Assembly: GCF_013396335.1 (NCBI RefSeq)
Contig: NZ_JABWSY010000006.1
Coordinates: 62,001-126,000, forward strand
Length of the DNA stretch: 64,000 nucleotides
Direction: 5' to 3'
From: Bacillus sp. EB106-08-02-XG196
GTDB taxonomy: Bacteria; Bacillota; Bacilli; Bacillales; Cytobacillaceae
Part shown: one piece after another, positions 1 to 9,550 of the stretch
Layout of the letters: each line of letters opens with the position of its first letter
Numbering within the stretch: position 1 is the first letter of the stretch
Notes under the pieces: generated by a model
Seen by the model: the letters and a program-made list of their open reading frames with translations, nothing else
What the model was told of the DNA's origin: nothing
Database searches by the model: none
Program-made: the position numbers and the translations under genes

Positions 1-2
1 AT

Positions 3-701
3 TATTCAACCAGCCATTTAGTTGGCTATCTGCCTGAAGAAAGAGGTTTATACCCAAAATTAAAGGTCAGCGAACAAATTGTCTACCTTGCGAGATTAAG
101 AGGCATGGCTAAAAGTGAAGCACTTTCTGAATTAAAATATTGGCTGGAAAGATTTAAAGTGCCAGAATATGAAAATAAAAAAGTAGAAGAGCTTTCAAAA
201 GGAAACCAACAGAAAATACAATTTATTGCAGCAGTCATACATAAACCAAAATTATTAATTCTCGATGAACCATTCAGCGGTTTGGATCCGGTTAATGTTG
301 AAATGCTTAAAGAGGCTGTCCTCTCTTTAAAGGAAAAAGGAACGACCATTGTTTTTTCAAGCCACCAAATGCACCATGTAGAAGAGATGTGTGAGCATCT
401 TTGTATTATGCATAAAGGAACTCAGGTTGTACATGGTTCATTAAAAGAAATAAAACGTGCTTTTGGTAAAAAGAACCTTGTTATTCATGCAGATTTTCCA
501 TTGGATTCTCTGAAGGATTATCCAGGAGTGGTTAAGACTAAATCGACAACAGAGGGAATCCATTTGCAAATCGAGGGAGAATATATTGCAGAAAAGATAC
601 TTAAAGATATTGTAAACAAAGGATTCATCAGAAAATTTGATCTTGAAGAGCCTTCTTTAAATGATATTTTTATCGAGAAAGTAGGTGATTCCTATGAATA
701 A
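3..701 (+). CDS. yhaQ: ABC transporter ATP-binding protein, NatA/YhaQ type (5' end outside window)
   Basis: This is the C-terminal part of a nucleotide-binding subunit; the reading frame is open from base 3, so the start and the Walker A motif lie upstream of the window. Visible motifs are the ABC signature (LSKGNQQK, 186-215), Walker B with D-loop (LLILDEPFSGLDP, about 250-290) and the switch histidine (SSHQM, about 355-370). The last 70 residues form the extra C-terminal domain usual in NatA-like exporters. It overlaps the permease gene downstream by 8 bases, so the two subunits are translationally coupled. The substrate is not known; NatAB exports sodium in B. subtilis, but this can only be inferred for family members. 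Confidence 0.9.
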   Translation, partial: YSTSHLVGYLPEERGLYPKLKVSEQIVYLARLRGMAKSEALSELKYWLERFKVPEYENKKVEELSKGNQQKIQFIAAVIHKPKLLILDEPFSGLDPVNVEMLKEAVLSLKEKGTTIVFSSHQMHHVEEMCEHLCIMHKGTQVVHGSLKEIKRAFGKKNLVIHADFPLDSLKDYPGVVKTKSTTEGIHLQIEGEYIAEKILKDIVNKGFIRKFDLEEPSLNDIFIEKVGDSYE

Positions 702-1947
702 ATTTTGGATTATTTTAATTCATACATATGTAAATAAATTTAAGACAAAATCATTTCTAATCACAACATTGATGACTTTAATCATCACCTTAGCCTTGAC
801 CAATATGAATAGTATCATAGAAGTTTTTGATAAAGGCGGTGGTAAAGAAAAGGTTGCTGTTCTAGATGAAACAGGTCAGCTATATGCACCGCTTAAAGAA
901 CAAATGAGTGCTTTAAATAAAAACCTTCAACTGACAGAGTTCGACGGCACAGAAAAAGAGGCTGAAAAGGCAGTAGAAGAAGGAGAATATGCAGGATTTG
1001 TCCAGCTGCGTTATGATGCAGAGGATTTACCAGAAGCTACATATAAAGCAATGAGTGTAGCGGATTCATCATTATTTACTGATCTTCAGGCAGGACTTCA
1101 ACAAATGAAAACCATGTTTGCGGCTTCGAAAATTAATCTAACTCCAGAGCAGCTTCAGCAGCTTTATGAACCAGTTTCTTTTGAGAAAATTGCTCTTGAA
1201 GAAAATGCGAAAACGGAGGAAGAATTGAATCAAGCTAGAGGACTTGTTTATGTTCTCCTGTTTGTCATCTATTTTGCTGTTATTATGTATGCCAGCATGA
1301 TTGCCATGGAAGTTGCTACAGAGAAGTCTTCAAGGGTGATGGAAATCCTGATTTCCAGTGTATCACCAATCAAGCAGATGTTTGCAAAAATACTGGGTAT
1401 TGGTCTGTTAAGCTTAACTCAGCTTGCAGTACTTTTATCAGTAGGTTATTTTTCAATTAAACGGAATATGTCCTCATTAGAAGGTGGTTTTTTTGACGAC
1501 TTTGGATTTGGTAATATTTCGTTATCAACCATCGCTTATGCGGTTATCTTCTTTATCTTAGGGTATTTCCTCTATGCTACCCTTGCCGCCTTTCTAGGAT
1601 CATTGGTCAGCAGGATTGAAGATGTGCAGCAAATGATTACACCTATGACATTACTCGTTGTAGCAGGATTTATGATTGCGATGTTTGGTCTTGGTAAACC
1701 GGATTCGCCTTTTATTGTCATTACATCCTATATACCATTCTTCACCCCAATGATTATGTTTTTACGTGTTGGTATGCTGAATATTCCAGTCTGGGAAACA
1801 GCATTAGGGATTGCGATCCTGCTTTCAACTATAGCTTTCTTAGCCGTATTTGGTGCCCGAGTCTACCGCGGCGGAGTATTAATGTACGGAAAATCAAATT
1901 CCTTTAAGGATATAAAAAAGGCACTGCAATTAACCAAAAAAGAATAA
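694..1947 (+). CDS. yhaP: ABC transporter permease, NatB/YhaP type
   Basis: This is the membrane subunit of the exporter formed with the ATPase just upstream. One N-terminal membrane helix is followed by a large extracytoplasmic domain of about 165 residues and then five or six further helices, the ABC-2 type layout. The segment MEVATEKSSRVMEILISS after the first C-terminal helix is typical of NatB-like permeases. The ATG at 694 is preferred over an in-frame GTG at 685 because AGGTGA at 684-689 is correctly spaced only for the ATG. The protein is about 417 residues, normal for the family. Confidence 0.9.
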   Translation: MNKFWIILIHTYVNKFKTKSFLITTLMTLIITLALTNMNSIIEVFDKGGGKEKVAVLDETGQLYAPLKEQMSALNKNLQLTEFDGTEKEAEKAVEEGEYAGFVQLRYDAEDLPEATYKAMSVADSSLFTDLQAGLQQMKTMFAASKINLTPEQLQQLYEPVSFEKIALEENAKTEEELNQARGLVYVLLFVIYFAVIMYASMIAMEVATEKSSRVMEILISSVSPIKQMFAKILGIGLLSLTQLAVLLSVGYFSIKRNMSSLEGGFFDDFGFGNISLSTIAYAVIFFILGYFLYATLAAFLGSLVSRIEDVQQMITPMTLLVVAGFMIAMFGLGKPDSPFIVITSYIPFFTPMIMFLRVGMLNIPVWETALGIAILLSTIAFLAVFGARVYRGGVLMYGKSNSFKDIKKALQLTKKE

Positions 1948-1954
1948 AAAGTGT

Positions 1955-1985
1955 AGGCTTTGTCAAAACTGGCAAAGCTTTTTTA
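1955..1985 (+). terminator. Rho-independent terminator after yhaQP
   Basis: GCTTTG (1957-1962) pairs with CAAAGC (1973-1978) and is followed by a run of T. It separates the transporter from yhaO. Confidence 0.7.
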
Positions 1986-2061
1986 AAATTTCTATTCAGA
2001 ACGTGCATTCGTATTTTCGGGATGTTACAATAAAGAAAAACTCACTGAAAGGAGCTTTATT

Positions 2062-3279
2062 ATGAAACAGATATCATTTATACACGCTGCTGACCTGCAT
2101 TTGGACAGCCCAATGGTTGGCTTAAAGCATTTGCCTGCTAACATACTTTCAAGAGTGAGAGAGAGTACCTTTACAGCTTTAGGAAAGCTCACAGCAGCAG
2201 CAATTGATAACAACGTTGATTTTGTTATTTTAGCTGGAGACTTATATGATGGTGAAGACAGGAGCTTACGTGCACAATCACGTTTCCGGAATGAAATGCA
2301 AAAACTCTCACAAAAGGATATTCCTGTTTATGTTATTCATGGAAACCATGATCATTTAAATGGCTCATGGGTACACCTAGATATGCCCTCGAATGTACAT
2401 GTATTTAGCAGTGATGTCGAAATGAAAATATTCCATTCAAAACGTGGTGAAAAGGTCCATTTATACGGCTTCAGTTATCTACAAAGACATATTCTTGATA
2501 AAAGAATTGATGACTATCATAAACAAGAGCGTGCAGATTTTCATATCGGGATACTCCATGGAAATGAAGGCGGCGGTACTGACCACGATAATTACGCCCC
2601 ATTTTCTATCAAGGACCTGAATGAGAAAGAATTTGATTATTGGGCTTTAGGACATATCCATAAACGAACGATATTATCTGAAACGCCGCCAATCGTTTAT
2701 CCAGGAAACCTCCAAGGACGTAATAAAAAGGAAGTCGGAGTAAAAGGCTGCTATTGTATTACGTTGAATGAATTCGAGGCAAAAAAGGAATTTGTTGCAA
2801 CTTCAGATGTGGTTTGGGAAGAAGTTACTGTCGATGCTGCTTTGGCACAAAGCTTTCAAGAAATCTTTCAATTATGTCAAATTACCATGGAACGTTTTCG
2901 TAAAGCCGGTATTGGAACTCTGCTTACCTTGAACCTAAAAAATGTTCAATTGGATGATTACCAAGAGAAAAGAGCTTTAGATACTGAACTTCTAGAATTA
3001 CTATTAGATTATGAAAATGATGAAGAATCATTTGTTTGGATTGTTAATTTATCCCTAGAGGATAACCAGCAGCTTGATAGAAAAAATTTAAGGAAAGAAG
3101 CAGATTTTTTTTCTGAGTTGTTTGCAACTATTGATGACTATCAGAATCCTGATGCTGCAATAGCCCCATTATACGATCATCAAATGGGCAGAAAATATTT
3201 AAATAGTTTATCAGAAAGCGAACAGAAAGAATTATTGGAAAAAGCTGAGAAGCTTTTAATTGGGTTATTGTATCAATAA
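2062..3279 (+). CDS. yhaO: SbcD-like DNA repair exonuclease/phosphoesterase YhaO
   Basis: A calcineurin-type metallophosphoesterase of 405 residues. The metal-binding motifs are present in order: D11-x-H13, GDLYD with D60, GNHDH at 94-98, GILHGN and GHIHKR further on. The family is related to SbcD/Mre11, whose nuclease works with an SMC-like ATPase; the next gene encodes such a partner (YhaN), 9 bases downstream. The ribosome site AAAGGAG at 2048-2054 fixes the ATG at 2062. A role in DNA end processing is inferred from the family; the pair is distinct from true SbcCD. Confidence 0.9.
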   Translation: MKQISFIHAADLHLDSPMVGLKHLPANILSRVRESTFTALGKLTAAAIDNNVDFVILAGDLYDGEDRSLRAQSRFRNEMQKLSQKDIPVYVIHGNHDHLNGSWVHLDMPSNVHVFSSDVEMKIFHSKRGEKVHLYGFSYLQRHILDKRIDDYHKQERADFHIGILHGNEGGGTDHDNYAPFSIKDLNEKEFDYWALGHIHKRTILSETPPIVYPGNLQGRNKKEVGVKGCYCITLNEFEAKKEFVATSDVVWEEVTVDAALAQSFQEIFQLCQITMERFRKAGIGTLLTLNLKNVQLDDYQEKRALDTELLELLLDYENDEESFVWIVNLSLEDNQQLDRKNLRKEADFFSELFATIDDYQNPDAAIAPLYDHQMGRKYLNSLSESEQKELLEKAEKLLIGLLYQ

Positions 3280-3291
3280 AGAAGGGAGATG

Positions 3292-6200
3292 ATGGGCCTG
3301 AAAATCCAGGAGATACATATATACGGCTATGGTCAATTAAATAATACGGTCATAAAAGACCTATCTGATTATCAAGTATTTTATGGTGAAAATGAAGCAG
3401 GAAAATCCACGATTATGGCATTTATTCATGGAATACTATTTGGGTTCCCAACGAAGCAATCTTCAGAACTTCACTATGTGCCAAAAAACGGTTCGAATTA
3501 TGGCGGGAAGCTAAGAATTTTATTTGATGAGATTGGAATTGTCACCATTGAGAGAGTTAGAGGAAAAGCTTCTGGGGATGTTACGGTAACGCTTGCGGAC
3601 GGAACAACAGGCGATGAGACTCTACTTAAGCAATTACTTGGAAACATGGATAAAGGGTTATTCCAAGCCATTTTTTCATTCAATATACATGGGCTGCAAA
3701 ATATCCACCAAATGAAAGGGGAGGAATTGGGCAAGTTTTTATTTTCTACTGGTACACTCGGAACAGAACGTCTGCAAAAGTCAGAGGCAGAGCTCCAGAA
3801 GGAATTAGAAGCCCGTTTTAAACCAAGCGGAAAGAAGCCTGTGGTCAATGAAAAACTAAAAGCCATTCACGAACTTAATGGCGAGCTAAAAAAGGCTGCA
3901 GCTAAAAATCAAGAATACGAAGCTCTAATTTCAAATAAAGAAAATTTACAAAAGGAAATAGAGAGGATAAATAATTCTCTGCAGGAAGTAAAAGGCGAGG
4001 TTGAAAAATTAAATGAATGGCAAAGGATTCATTCACTTGTCAAAGAGGAAAGATGGATCACTACTGAAATCAAGTTAATAGGGGATAGTTCATTCCCTGT
4101 TAGAGGGGTCGAACGGCTGGAAAAAGTAAATCAGCTAATCTACCCTTATAATGCTCAGATTTCAAGTTTAATGGAAAGAATCACTCATTTAAAAAAAGAA
4201 ATTGCCACGATACAACCTGAAGCCCAATTTCTTGCTGATGAATCCCAGCTTCTTGCTTCATTAGAACAAATACCCATATATGAACAGCTGACCATAGAAA
4301 AACAACAATGTGAATTGAAATTGGTTGATTTGGAAGAGAAAATCTCCATCATAACCGAAAAACTGCACCTTCCTTTAAAGGAAGAAGAGGTCCTAACGAT
4401 AAACACCAATATCTATATGAAAAATCAAGTGGAGCAGACAGCAGGTAAAAAGCAAAAGCTTTTAGAAGTAAAGCAGGATCTTGAAGAGAAATTTCGTGAA
4501 GAAAAAAGCACTCTTGAGGAGCTTGAAGGAAAAGTTCGCATTGCAGTGACACAAATAATCCCAGCTCATGAAAGATCAAGGCTTGAAAAGTTAGTTGATG
4601 AGGAAGGTGAAAAAAGGGAAGTAGAATATGAACTTAAGGCAGTCCAAGATAAAATAGAGTATTATCAACATACACATGAGCAAGACAAAAAAACATTTGC
4701 AAAGATAAACAAGCAAAAACAAATTCAATTTCTAACCATTGGAGCGATAATGCTGGTTCTATCACTTTATGGTTTGGTTACAAAGCAATGGACACTGTTA
4801 TTTGTTGGGGTATTAGGAAGTTTACTAATTGGGTTTTATCTTAGTAAAAGCTTTACCCGAAAAAATGAAACAAAGATCCATCAGGCTCTAAGTCAGTTGT
4901 TAGAAAATGAAAAAAAGTTAATTCAAAAACTTGAGGAATATAAAAATAGTAACATCCCAGCCATTCAAGAAAAATTGAATCAAGATAATCTTCGGAAAGA
5001 GCAGTATCAGTTATTAAAAATTAAGCTCGAACAGCAGCAATCACAATATGAAAAAGTAATCAGGAAATTTGAGGATTGGGAAATCGAAGCCGCAGAAAAT
5101 AAGGAAATGTTATTGAAACTGAGCAGTGAACTTCATATACCTGAATATATTGCCCAAGCATTTTTCCTGGAAGCATTTCAGCTAATTGAACAATATAAAC
5201 TTGTAGGAAGAGAAAAAAAGTATTTGCTGGCAAGGTTGGAAAAGATTAATCTGGAGCAGGCAAACATTACAGAAATACTCACATATTATTCAAAACAATA
5301 TATAGCCGATGAGGGTAGTGATTTTTCAAAAATTGCCTATTTATTGCGGAACAAATTAAAGGAAGAACATGGAAAATTAATAAAAATTCAAGAAAAGCAA
5401 GGAAAGCTTGATGACCTTGAAGCAGACCTAAATCAAATAAAACAGGAGCAAGCACATCTCATTTCGGAAAAGAAAAAGCTCCTTGAAGAAGCCCATGTAG
5501 AGGAAGAAGAGGCATACTATGAGCTTGGTAAAAAAGTAGAAAAAAAGAGTAAGCTGATCGAAAGGCTTGCAGATTTAAGTAAGCAGGTCCAATATTCTTT
5601 CCTAAAGGAAGACGAGATAGAAAGACTCATTCAAATTCATAATGTCGAAGAACTATTAATCCATTATCATGGGGAGAAAGAAACCTTATCCTCTAGATTA
5701 AATGAACTGCAAGAAAAACAAGCAGCAACTAACTACCAGATTCAAATTCTTGAAGAGGGCGGATCTTACTCTGAGATCCTTCACCACTATAAACAGCAAA
5801 AGTTTGAGTTAGAAGAAGCAGCAAAGGAATGGTCCGTTTTTTCTTTAGCTCAAAACATCCTATCCAAAACGGTTGAAAAATATAAAACCGTCCATTTGCC
5901 TAGGATGCTGGCTAAAGCAGAGGAATACCTGCTTTTTCTTACTGAGGAACAATATGAGCGTATACATCTGCAGCAGTCCGGATCTGGTTTTCTGATTGAA
6001 AGAAGTGATCACACTTTATTTGAAGCAAATGAATTAAGTCAAGCTACTGCAGAGCAAGTATACGTTTCAATTAGACTTGCGCTTGCCACTACACTATATG
6101 AAAAGTATCACTTTCCGATCATTATCGATGATAGCTTTGTAAATTTTGATGCAAGCCGTACAAAAAAGGTGATGGAGCTATTAACAACACTCGAACATAA

Positions 6201-6297
6201 TCAAATTTTATTCTTTACCTGTCATACACATTTACTTCAATACGTTCAACCTGAGAAAGTTCTGTATCTTCATAAAGGTGCAGTCGAAGTAATTTGA
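3292..6297 (+). CDS. yhaN: SbcC-like coiled-coil ATPase YhaN
   Basis: An SMC/Rad50-like ATPase of about 1000 residues. It has an N-terminal Walker A (GENEAGKST, about 32-40), long coiled-coil arms, and C-terminal signature and Walker B segments (IIIDDSFVNFD near residue 942). A pair of hydrophobic segments at about 479-520, in the middle of the coiled coil, could be membrane helices; this is a known oddity of the YhaN family. It probably forms a nuclease complex with YhaO. The start is uncertain: AAGGGAG (3282-3288) touches the ATG at 3289, leaves 3 bases to the ATG at 3292 and 9 to a CTG at 3298. The CTG would give the family-like N-terminus (M)KIQEIHIYGYG. Confidence 0.88.
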   Translation: MGLKIQEIHIYGYGQLNNTVIKDLSDYQVFYGENEAGKSTIMAFIHGILFGFPTKQSSELHYVPKNGSNYGGKLRILFDEIGIVTIERVRGKASGDVTVTLADGTTGDETLLKQLLGNMDKGLFQAIFSFNIHGLQNIHQMKGEELGKFLFSTGTLGTERLQKSEAELQKELEARFKPSGKKPVVNEKLKAIHELNGELKKAAAKNQEYEALISNKENLQKEIERINNSLQEVKGEVEKLNEWQRIHSLVKEERWITTEIKLIGDSSFPVRGVERLEKVNQLIYPYNAQISSLMERITHLKKEIATIQPEAQFLADESQLLASLEQIPIYEQLTIEKQQCELKLVDLEEKISIITEKLHLPLKEEEVLTINTNIYMKNQVEQTAGKKQKLLEVKQDLEEKFREEKSTLEELEGKVRIAVTQIIPAHERSRLEKLVDEEGEKREVEYELKAVQDKIEYYQHTHEQDKKTFAKINKQKQIQFLTIGAIMLVLSLYGLVTKQWTLLFVGVLGSLLIGFYLSKSFTRKNETKIHQALSQLLENEKKLIQKLEEYKNSNIPAIQEKLNQDNLRKEQYQLLKIKLEQQQSQYEKVIRKFEDWEIEAAENKEMLLKLSSELHIPEYIAQAFFLEAFQLIEQYKLVGREKKYLLARLEKINLEQANITEILTYYSKQYIADEGSDFSKIAYLLRNKLKEEHGKLIKIQEKQGKLDDLEADLNQIKQEQAHLISEKKKLLEEAHVEEEEAYYELGKKVEKKSKLIERLADLSKQVQYSFLKEDEIERLIQIHNVEELLIHYHGEKETLSSRLNELQEKQAATNYQIQILEEGGSYSEILHHYKQQKFELEEAAKEWSVFSLAQNILSKTVEKYKTVHLPRMLAKAEEYLLFLTEEQYERIHLQQSGSGFLIERSDHTLFEANELSQATAEQVYVSIRLALATTLYEKYHFPIIIDDSFVNFDASRTKKVMELLTTLEHNQILFFTCHTHLLQYVQPEKVLYLHKGAVEVI

Positions 6298-6339
6298 TAG
6301 AGAATGTTATACTTGTACTAATGGGAAGGAGCGAGCAAG

Positions 6340-7284
6340 ATGAATAAAGGAATTCTAAATTATGATTTTGGCGTACAGGTTGATCTGTATTTACTTATTA
6401 AAAGCGCCACAAAAGGGATAGCGAGTAATGGAAAGCCATTCTTAACCCTTATTCTTCAAGATCAAAGCGGAGAGATAGAAGCAAAACTTTGGGACGCTAA
6501 TGAAGAGGATGAAAAGAATTACATTGCACAAAAAATTGTTAAAATTATCGGGGATACTCATAACTATCGAGGTAAAAGCCAGCTGAAAATTCGCCAGATT
6601 CGAAGAACAGGACCTAGTGATACAGTAAAGTTGGAAGATTTTTTAGCTACGGCTCCATTAAGCCAAGAGGAAATGACAAGTAAACTGACACAATATATTT
6701 TTGACATGAAAAACCCAAATATCCAAAGAATTACCCGTCATCTATTGAAAAAGCACCAGCAGGCTTTTTTAGAATATCCAGCAGCTACGAAGAATCATCA
6801 CGAGTTTGTATCAGGACTAGTCTATCATGTTGTAAGTATGCTTGATTTGGCGAAATCCATTGCAACACTATATCCTAGTCTCGATAAGGATTTACTTTAT
6901 GCAGGCGTGATTTTGCATGATATGGGAAAGGTCGTGGAATTATCAGGACCCATTTCTACTGTTTATACAGTCGAAGGAAATTTACTTGGTCACATTACGA
7001 TAATGGTAAATGAAATCGGCAAAGCCGCTGAGGAGCTAGGAATAGTTGGTGAGGAAGTTTTAATTCTTCAGCACCTTGTTTTAAGCCACCATGGAAAAGC
7101 GGAGTGGGGAAGTCCTAAGCCGCCGTTAATTAAGGAAGCTGAAATTCTTCATTATATTGATAATCTTGACGCAAAAATGAACATGCTCGATCGTGCCTTA
7201 GAAAGAGTGAAACCTGGAGAATTTACAGAAAGAGTATATGCCTTAGATAACCGCTCTTTTTATAAGCCAATCTTTCATAAATAA
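6340..7284 (+). CDS. yhaM: 3'-5' exoribonuclease YhaM
   Basis: A cytoplasmic 3'-5' exoribonuclease of the YhaM/CBF1 family with 314 residues. An N-terminal OB-fold for nucleic acid binding (about residues 10-90) is followed by an HD domain with H163 (VYHVV) and H193-D194 (LHDMGK) as metal ligands. YhaM trims RNA ends in B. subtilis and is linked to DNA metabolism through the neighbouring yhaN-yhaO genes. The ribosome site AAGGAG is at 6327-6332. A strong terminator follows directly. Confidence 0.93.
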   Translation: MNKGILNYDFGVQVDLYLLIKSATKGIASNGKPFLTLILQDQSGEIEAKLWDANEEDEKNYIAQKIVKIIGDTHNYRGKSQLKIRQIRRTGPSDTVKLEDFLATAPLSQEEMTSKLTQYIFDMKNPNIQRITRHLLKKHQQAFLEYPAATKNHHEFVSGLVYHVVSMLDLAKSIATLYPSLDKDLLYAGVILHDMGKVVELSGPISTVYTVEGNLLGHITIMVNEIGKAAEELGIVGEEVLILQHLVLSHHGKAEWGSPKPPLIKEAEILHYIDNLDAKMNMLDRALERVKPGEFTERVYALDNRSFYKPIFHK

Positions 7285-7285
7285 A

Positions 7286-7310
7286 ATAACCCAATTGGGT
7301 TATTTTTTTT
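7286..7310 (+). terminator. Terminator after yhaM
   Basis: AATAACCC pairs perfectly with GGGTTATT around an AATT loop and is followed by eight T. Confidence 0.9.
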
Positions 7311-7389
7311 GAGCACACAGAATATTTATTTATTACTCGAATATGTTGTATAAAAAGTGGACAACCACTAACGAAGGGAGCAATAATAA

Positions 7390-7578
7390 ATGACTATTCC
7401 TATTTGGGTATATGCAGTCGTGGTTGGTATTGTAATAAGTGCGTTGATGGCAATCAAAACAGGCAGAGAAGAACGTTTGTTAGAAATGGAGAATATCGAA
7501 AAAGAGGGAGAAATTTATTTAACCCGTCTAGAACAAGAAAAGGAAAGACGTGAAGGAGATAGAGCCACTGCGGAATAA
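7390..7578 (+). CDS. yhaL: Small sporulation membrane protein YhaL
   Basis: A 62-residue protein with one N-terminal membrane helix (about residues 3-21) and a charged, probably helical tail rich in Glu, Lys and Arg. Size, layout and position between yhaM and prsA match YhaL, a sporulation-associated protein of unknown mechanism in B. subtilis. GAAGGGAG at 7373-7380 is the ribosome site. The name rests on synteny and general sequence character. Confidence 0.7.
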   Translation: MTIPIWVYAVVVGIVISALMAIKTGREERLLEMENIEKEGEIYLTRLEQEKERREGDRATAE

Positions 7579-7579
7579 A

Positions 7580-7618
7580 AAAAGAAGGGACTCGATTAAT
7601 CAGAGTTCCTTCTTTTTG
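7580..7618. terminator. Bidirectional terminator between yhaL and prsA
   Basis: GAAGGGACTC (7584-7593) pairs with GAGTTCCTTC (7603-7612), with A and T runs on either side. It serves yhaL on the plus strand and prsA on the minus strand. Confidence 0.85.
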
Positions 7619-7623
7619 CTAAA

Positions 7624-8487
7624 TTATTGTGCTGGTACAGCAGCTTGTGGATCAAGAGCGTTTTCTAAGTCTTTATCACTTATTTTCACTTTTGCATCCT
7701 TAATTTCTTTTTGCATGATTTCGTTAATCTTTTCGGTGGTTAATTTTGAAGATTTTAATTCTTTTTCCATTTGTTCTTTCATTTCTTCATAGGATTTCTT
7801 CTCTTTTTTGTCCGTTAATTGAATAACATGATATCCAAATGAAGTTTTAACAGGTGCACTGATTTCATCCTTTTTAAGGGCATATGCTGCCTCTTCAAAA
7901 ACAGGATCCATTGCTCCCGGACCAAACCATCCTAAGTCTCCGCCAGCTGCTTTAGCCGCCTCATCCGTAGAATATGTATTGCTTACATCTTCAAATTTCT
8001 CTCCAGCATCAAGCTTTTGTTTCACTTCTAGTGCTGTCTTTTCATCCGCAACTAGAATATGACGAGCCTTAATTTCAGGCTTATAGTTATCGTAGTATTC
8101 CTTTACTTCTTTATCAGTTACTTTGATTGACTTCATAGCAGCTTTTTCTTGCATCATGCCAAGTTTCATCGTTTCTTTAAAGTCTTCTTCATCCGCATAG
8201 CCGTATTGTGCTAGTGCAGCTTCAAAGTTTTCTCCAAGCTGTTCTTTTAATTCAGCAACCTTGGCATCTAATTCTTTGTCGGTTACTTCGTATTTCTCGG
8301 AAAGGACTTTTTCATAGACAAGCTGTTGTAATGCTTGTGCCCCCACCTTTTCCTTCATTGCTTCATAAAGCTCTTCCTGTGTAACATCTCCAGCACTGCT
8401 TTCTGCCACAGTAGAACCACTTTGATTACATGCGCTTAAGGCAATAACCCCGCCAGCTAATGTAAGGGCTAACATCCATTTTTTCAT
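7624..8487 (-). CDS. prsA: Foldase lipoprotein PrsA (parvulin peptidyl-prolyl isomerase)
   Basis: An extracytoplasmic lipoprotein that helps secreted proteins fold after translocation. The signal peptide ends in the lipobox LSAC with Cys20 as the lipid-modified residue. Residues 140-225 form the parvulin domain (ARHILV, GGDLGWF, FGYHVIQL), flanked by helical chaperone lobes. The length of 287 residues is normal. AGGAGAGG lies just before the ATG. It sits among other secretion genes (ecs, hpr), as in B. subtilis. Confidence 0.97.
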   Translation of the reverse strand: MKKWMLALTLAGGVIALSACNQSGSTVAESSAGDVTQEELYEAMKEKVGAQALQQLVYEKVLSEKYEVTDKELDAKVAELKEQLGENFEAALAQYGYADEEDFKETMKLGMMQEKAAMKSIKVTDKEVKEYYDNYKPEIKARHILVADEKTALEVKQKLDAGEKFEDVSNTYSTDEAAKAAGGDLGWFGPGAMDPVFEEAAYALKKDEISAPVKTSFGYHVIQLTDKKEKKSYEEMKEQMEKELKSSKLTTEKINEIMQKEIKDAKVKISDKDLENALDPQAAVPAQ

Positions 8488-8816
8488 GAGGAACCTCTCC
8501 TAAACAGTAAATTCTTGTGGGTTTTTGTCCACAAACTATACTATAACATAAATGGTAACCACTGCAAAAATATTTCCTGTGTTGTTTACAGAATTTTGGG
8601 CATATACCTATCGCGATTTCGGAATTTGTACATACGATACAATGTAAGAAAAAAGAATACTATTCAACTGCCCAGTGACTAAGCAGAAATTTCTCAATGG
8701 ATGATTACCCATTATGAAAAAGGTGGACTTTTTCATAAGAAAATAAGGTAAGAGTCTAGTCGAAATGAATACAGCTTGAATAGTATATCGTAGAAAATCA
8801 TAAAGGAGGTATTACG
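8488..8816. other. Divergent intergenic region prsA / yjcZ-like genes, with a perfect hairpin
   Basis: This region holds the promoters of prsA (minus) and of the YjcZ-like peptides (plus). A CATACGATA element at 8631-8639 equals the sigma-K -10 box I see before gerPA, but I see no convincing -35 partner. TTATGAAAAA (8712-8721) and TTTTTCATAA (8729-8738) form a perfect 10-bp stem with a 7-base loop in the presumed leader of the first peptide gene. It is not followed by a T run, so it does not look like a simple terminator. Confidence 0.5.
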
Positions 8817-8906
8817 ATGAGTGGTGGACACGGATACGGAGCAGGATTTGCATTGATTGTAGTCCTATTCATTCTATTGATTATTGTTGGAGCATCTTGG
8901 TTTTAA
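8817..8906 (+). CDS. YjcZ-family sporulation peptide, copy 1
   Basis: A 29-residue peptide: a short Gly-rich start (MSGGHGYGAGF) followed by a single hydrophobic segment ending in GASWF. This is the hallmark of the YjcZ family of tiny sporulation-associated membrane peptides in Bacillaceae. A perfect AAGGAGG lies at 8803-8809. The function is unknown. A second copy follows 58 bases downstream. Confidence 0.85.
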   Translation: MSGGHGYGAGFALIVVLFILLIIVGASWF

Positions 8907-8964
8907 TAAAGGGTAACACCTGATGCAGACAACAGCTTTACCATTTAAGAAAGGGGAGAATTGT

Positions 8965-9054
8965 GTGTCTGGTACTGGATTCCACGGTGGAGGATTTGCG
9001 TTAATCGTTGTTCTTTTCATCCTGTTAATAATTATTGGGGCTTCTTGGCTATAA
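8965..9054 (+). CDS. YjcZ-family sporulation peptide, copy 2
   Basis: A second 29-residue peptide, nearly the same as the first in its hydrophobic half (FALIVVLFILLIII, GASWL). It starts with GTG at 8965 after GGGGAG (8953-8958). Tandem duplication of the upstream gene is the simplest origin. It was probably cotranscribed, because only the terminator at 9071 closes the pair. Confidence 0.82.
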   Translation: MSGTGFHGGGFALIVVLFILLIIIGASWL

Positions 9055-9070
9055 CCTGAAGACAAAATAA

Positions 9071-9107
9071 AAAGCGATGAGAAAATTTCTCATCGCTTCT
9101 ATTTTTC
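9071..9107 (+). terminator. Terminator after the YjcZ pair
   Basis: AAGCGATGAGAAA (9072-9084) pairs with TTTCTCATCGCTT (9086-9098), followed by a T-rich stretch. Confidence 0.85.
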
Positions 9108-9137
9108 TGTTACAATATAAAACTGAATGAATTAAGC

Positions 9138-9317
9138 CTATGTATACAGTATTTCTACATAGGATGAAATCAGTAATATCGTGACAAGTACATTTATTGT
9201 GCGAAATACTTTGTGCTGACGTTCCTCTGGAATATCCTTTTGAATACAAAGGGAATTGGTCATTTTGTTTACATAATATAAAATAAAAATGGCCAAGACA
9301 ATAAAAGTGGGGATCAT
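9138..9317 (-). CDS. Small two-helix membrane protein, function unknown
   Basis: A predicted 59-residue protein with an N-terminal hydrophobic helix (IPTFIVLAIFILYYV) and a second one near the C-terminus (INVLVTILLISSYV), joined by a charged loop. GGAGGG lies 8 bases before the ATG at 9317; a TTG at 9320 is an alternative start. I do not recognise the family. The good ribosome site and membrane layout argue that it is real. Confidence 0.6.
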   Translation of the reverse strand: MIPTFIVLAIFILYYVNKMTNSLCIQKDIPEERQHKVFRTINVLVTILLISSYVEILYT

Positions 9318-9550
9318 CAACGATTCCCTCCCTGATGTTCATTTATGTTAATACATTATCAAAAATTTACAAAAAAAGATAGTTAAAAGGATTGGTAGAA
9401 AAGTAGGAAATAAATTGAAATAGCTGCCTATAAAGTTTACCACTGGTGTTTACCAAGGAACAAAACCATTTAAGAAAAAGGTTTACCTCTGACCTAATAA
9501 GGTAAATAATGAATATAAGAAATGTATAGAATGTTCGGAGGTCGAAGTGT

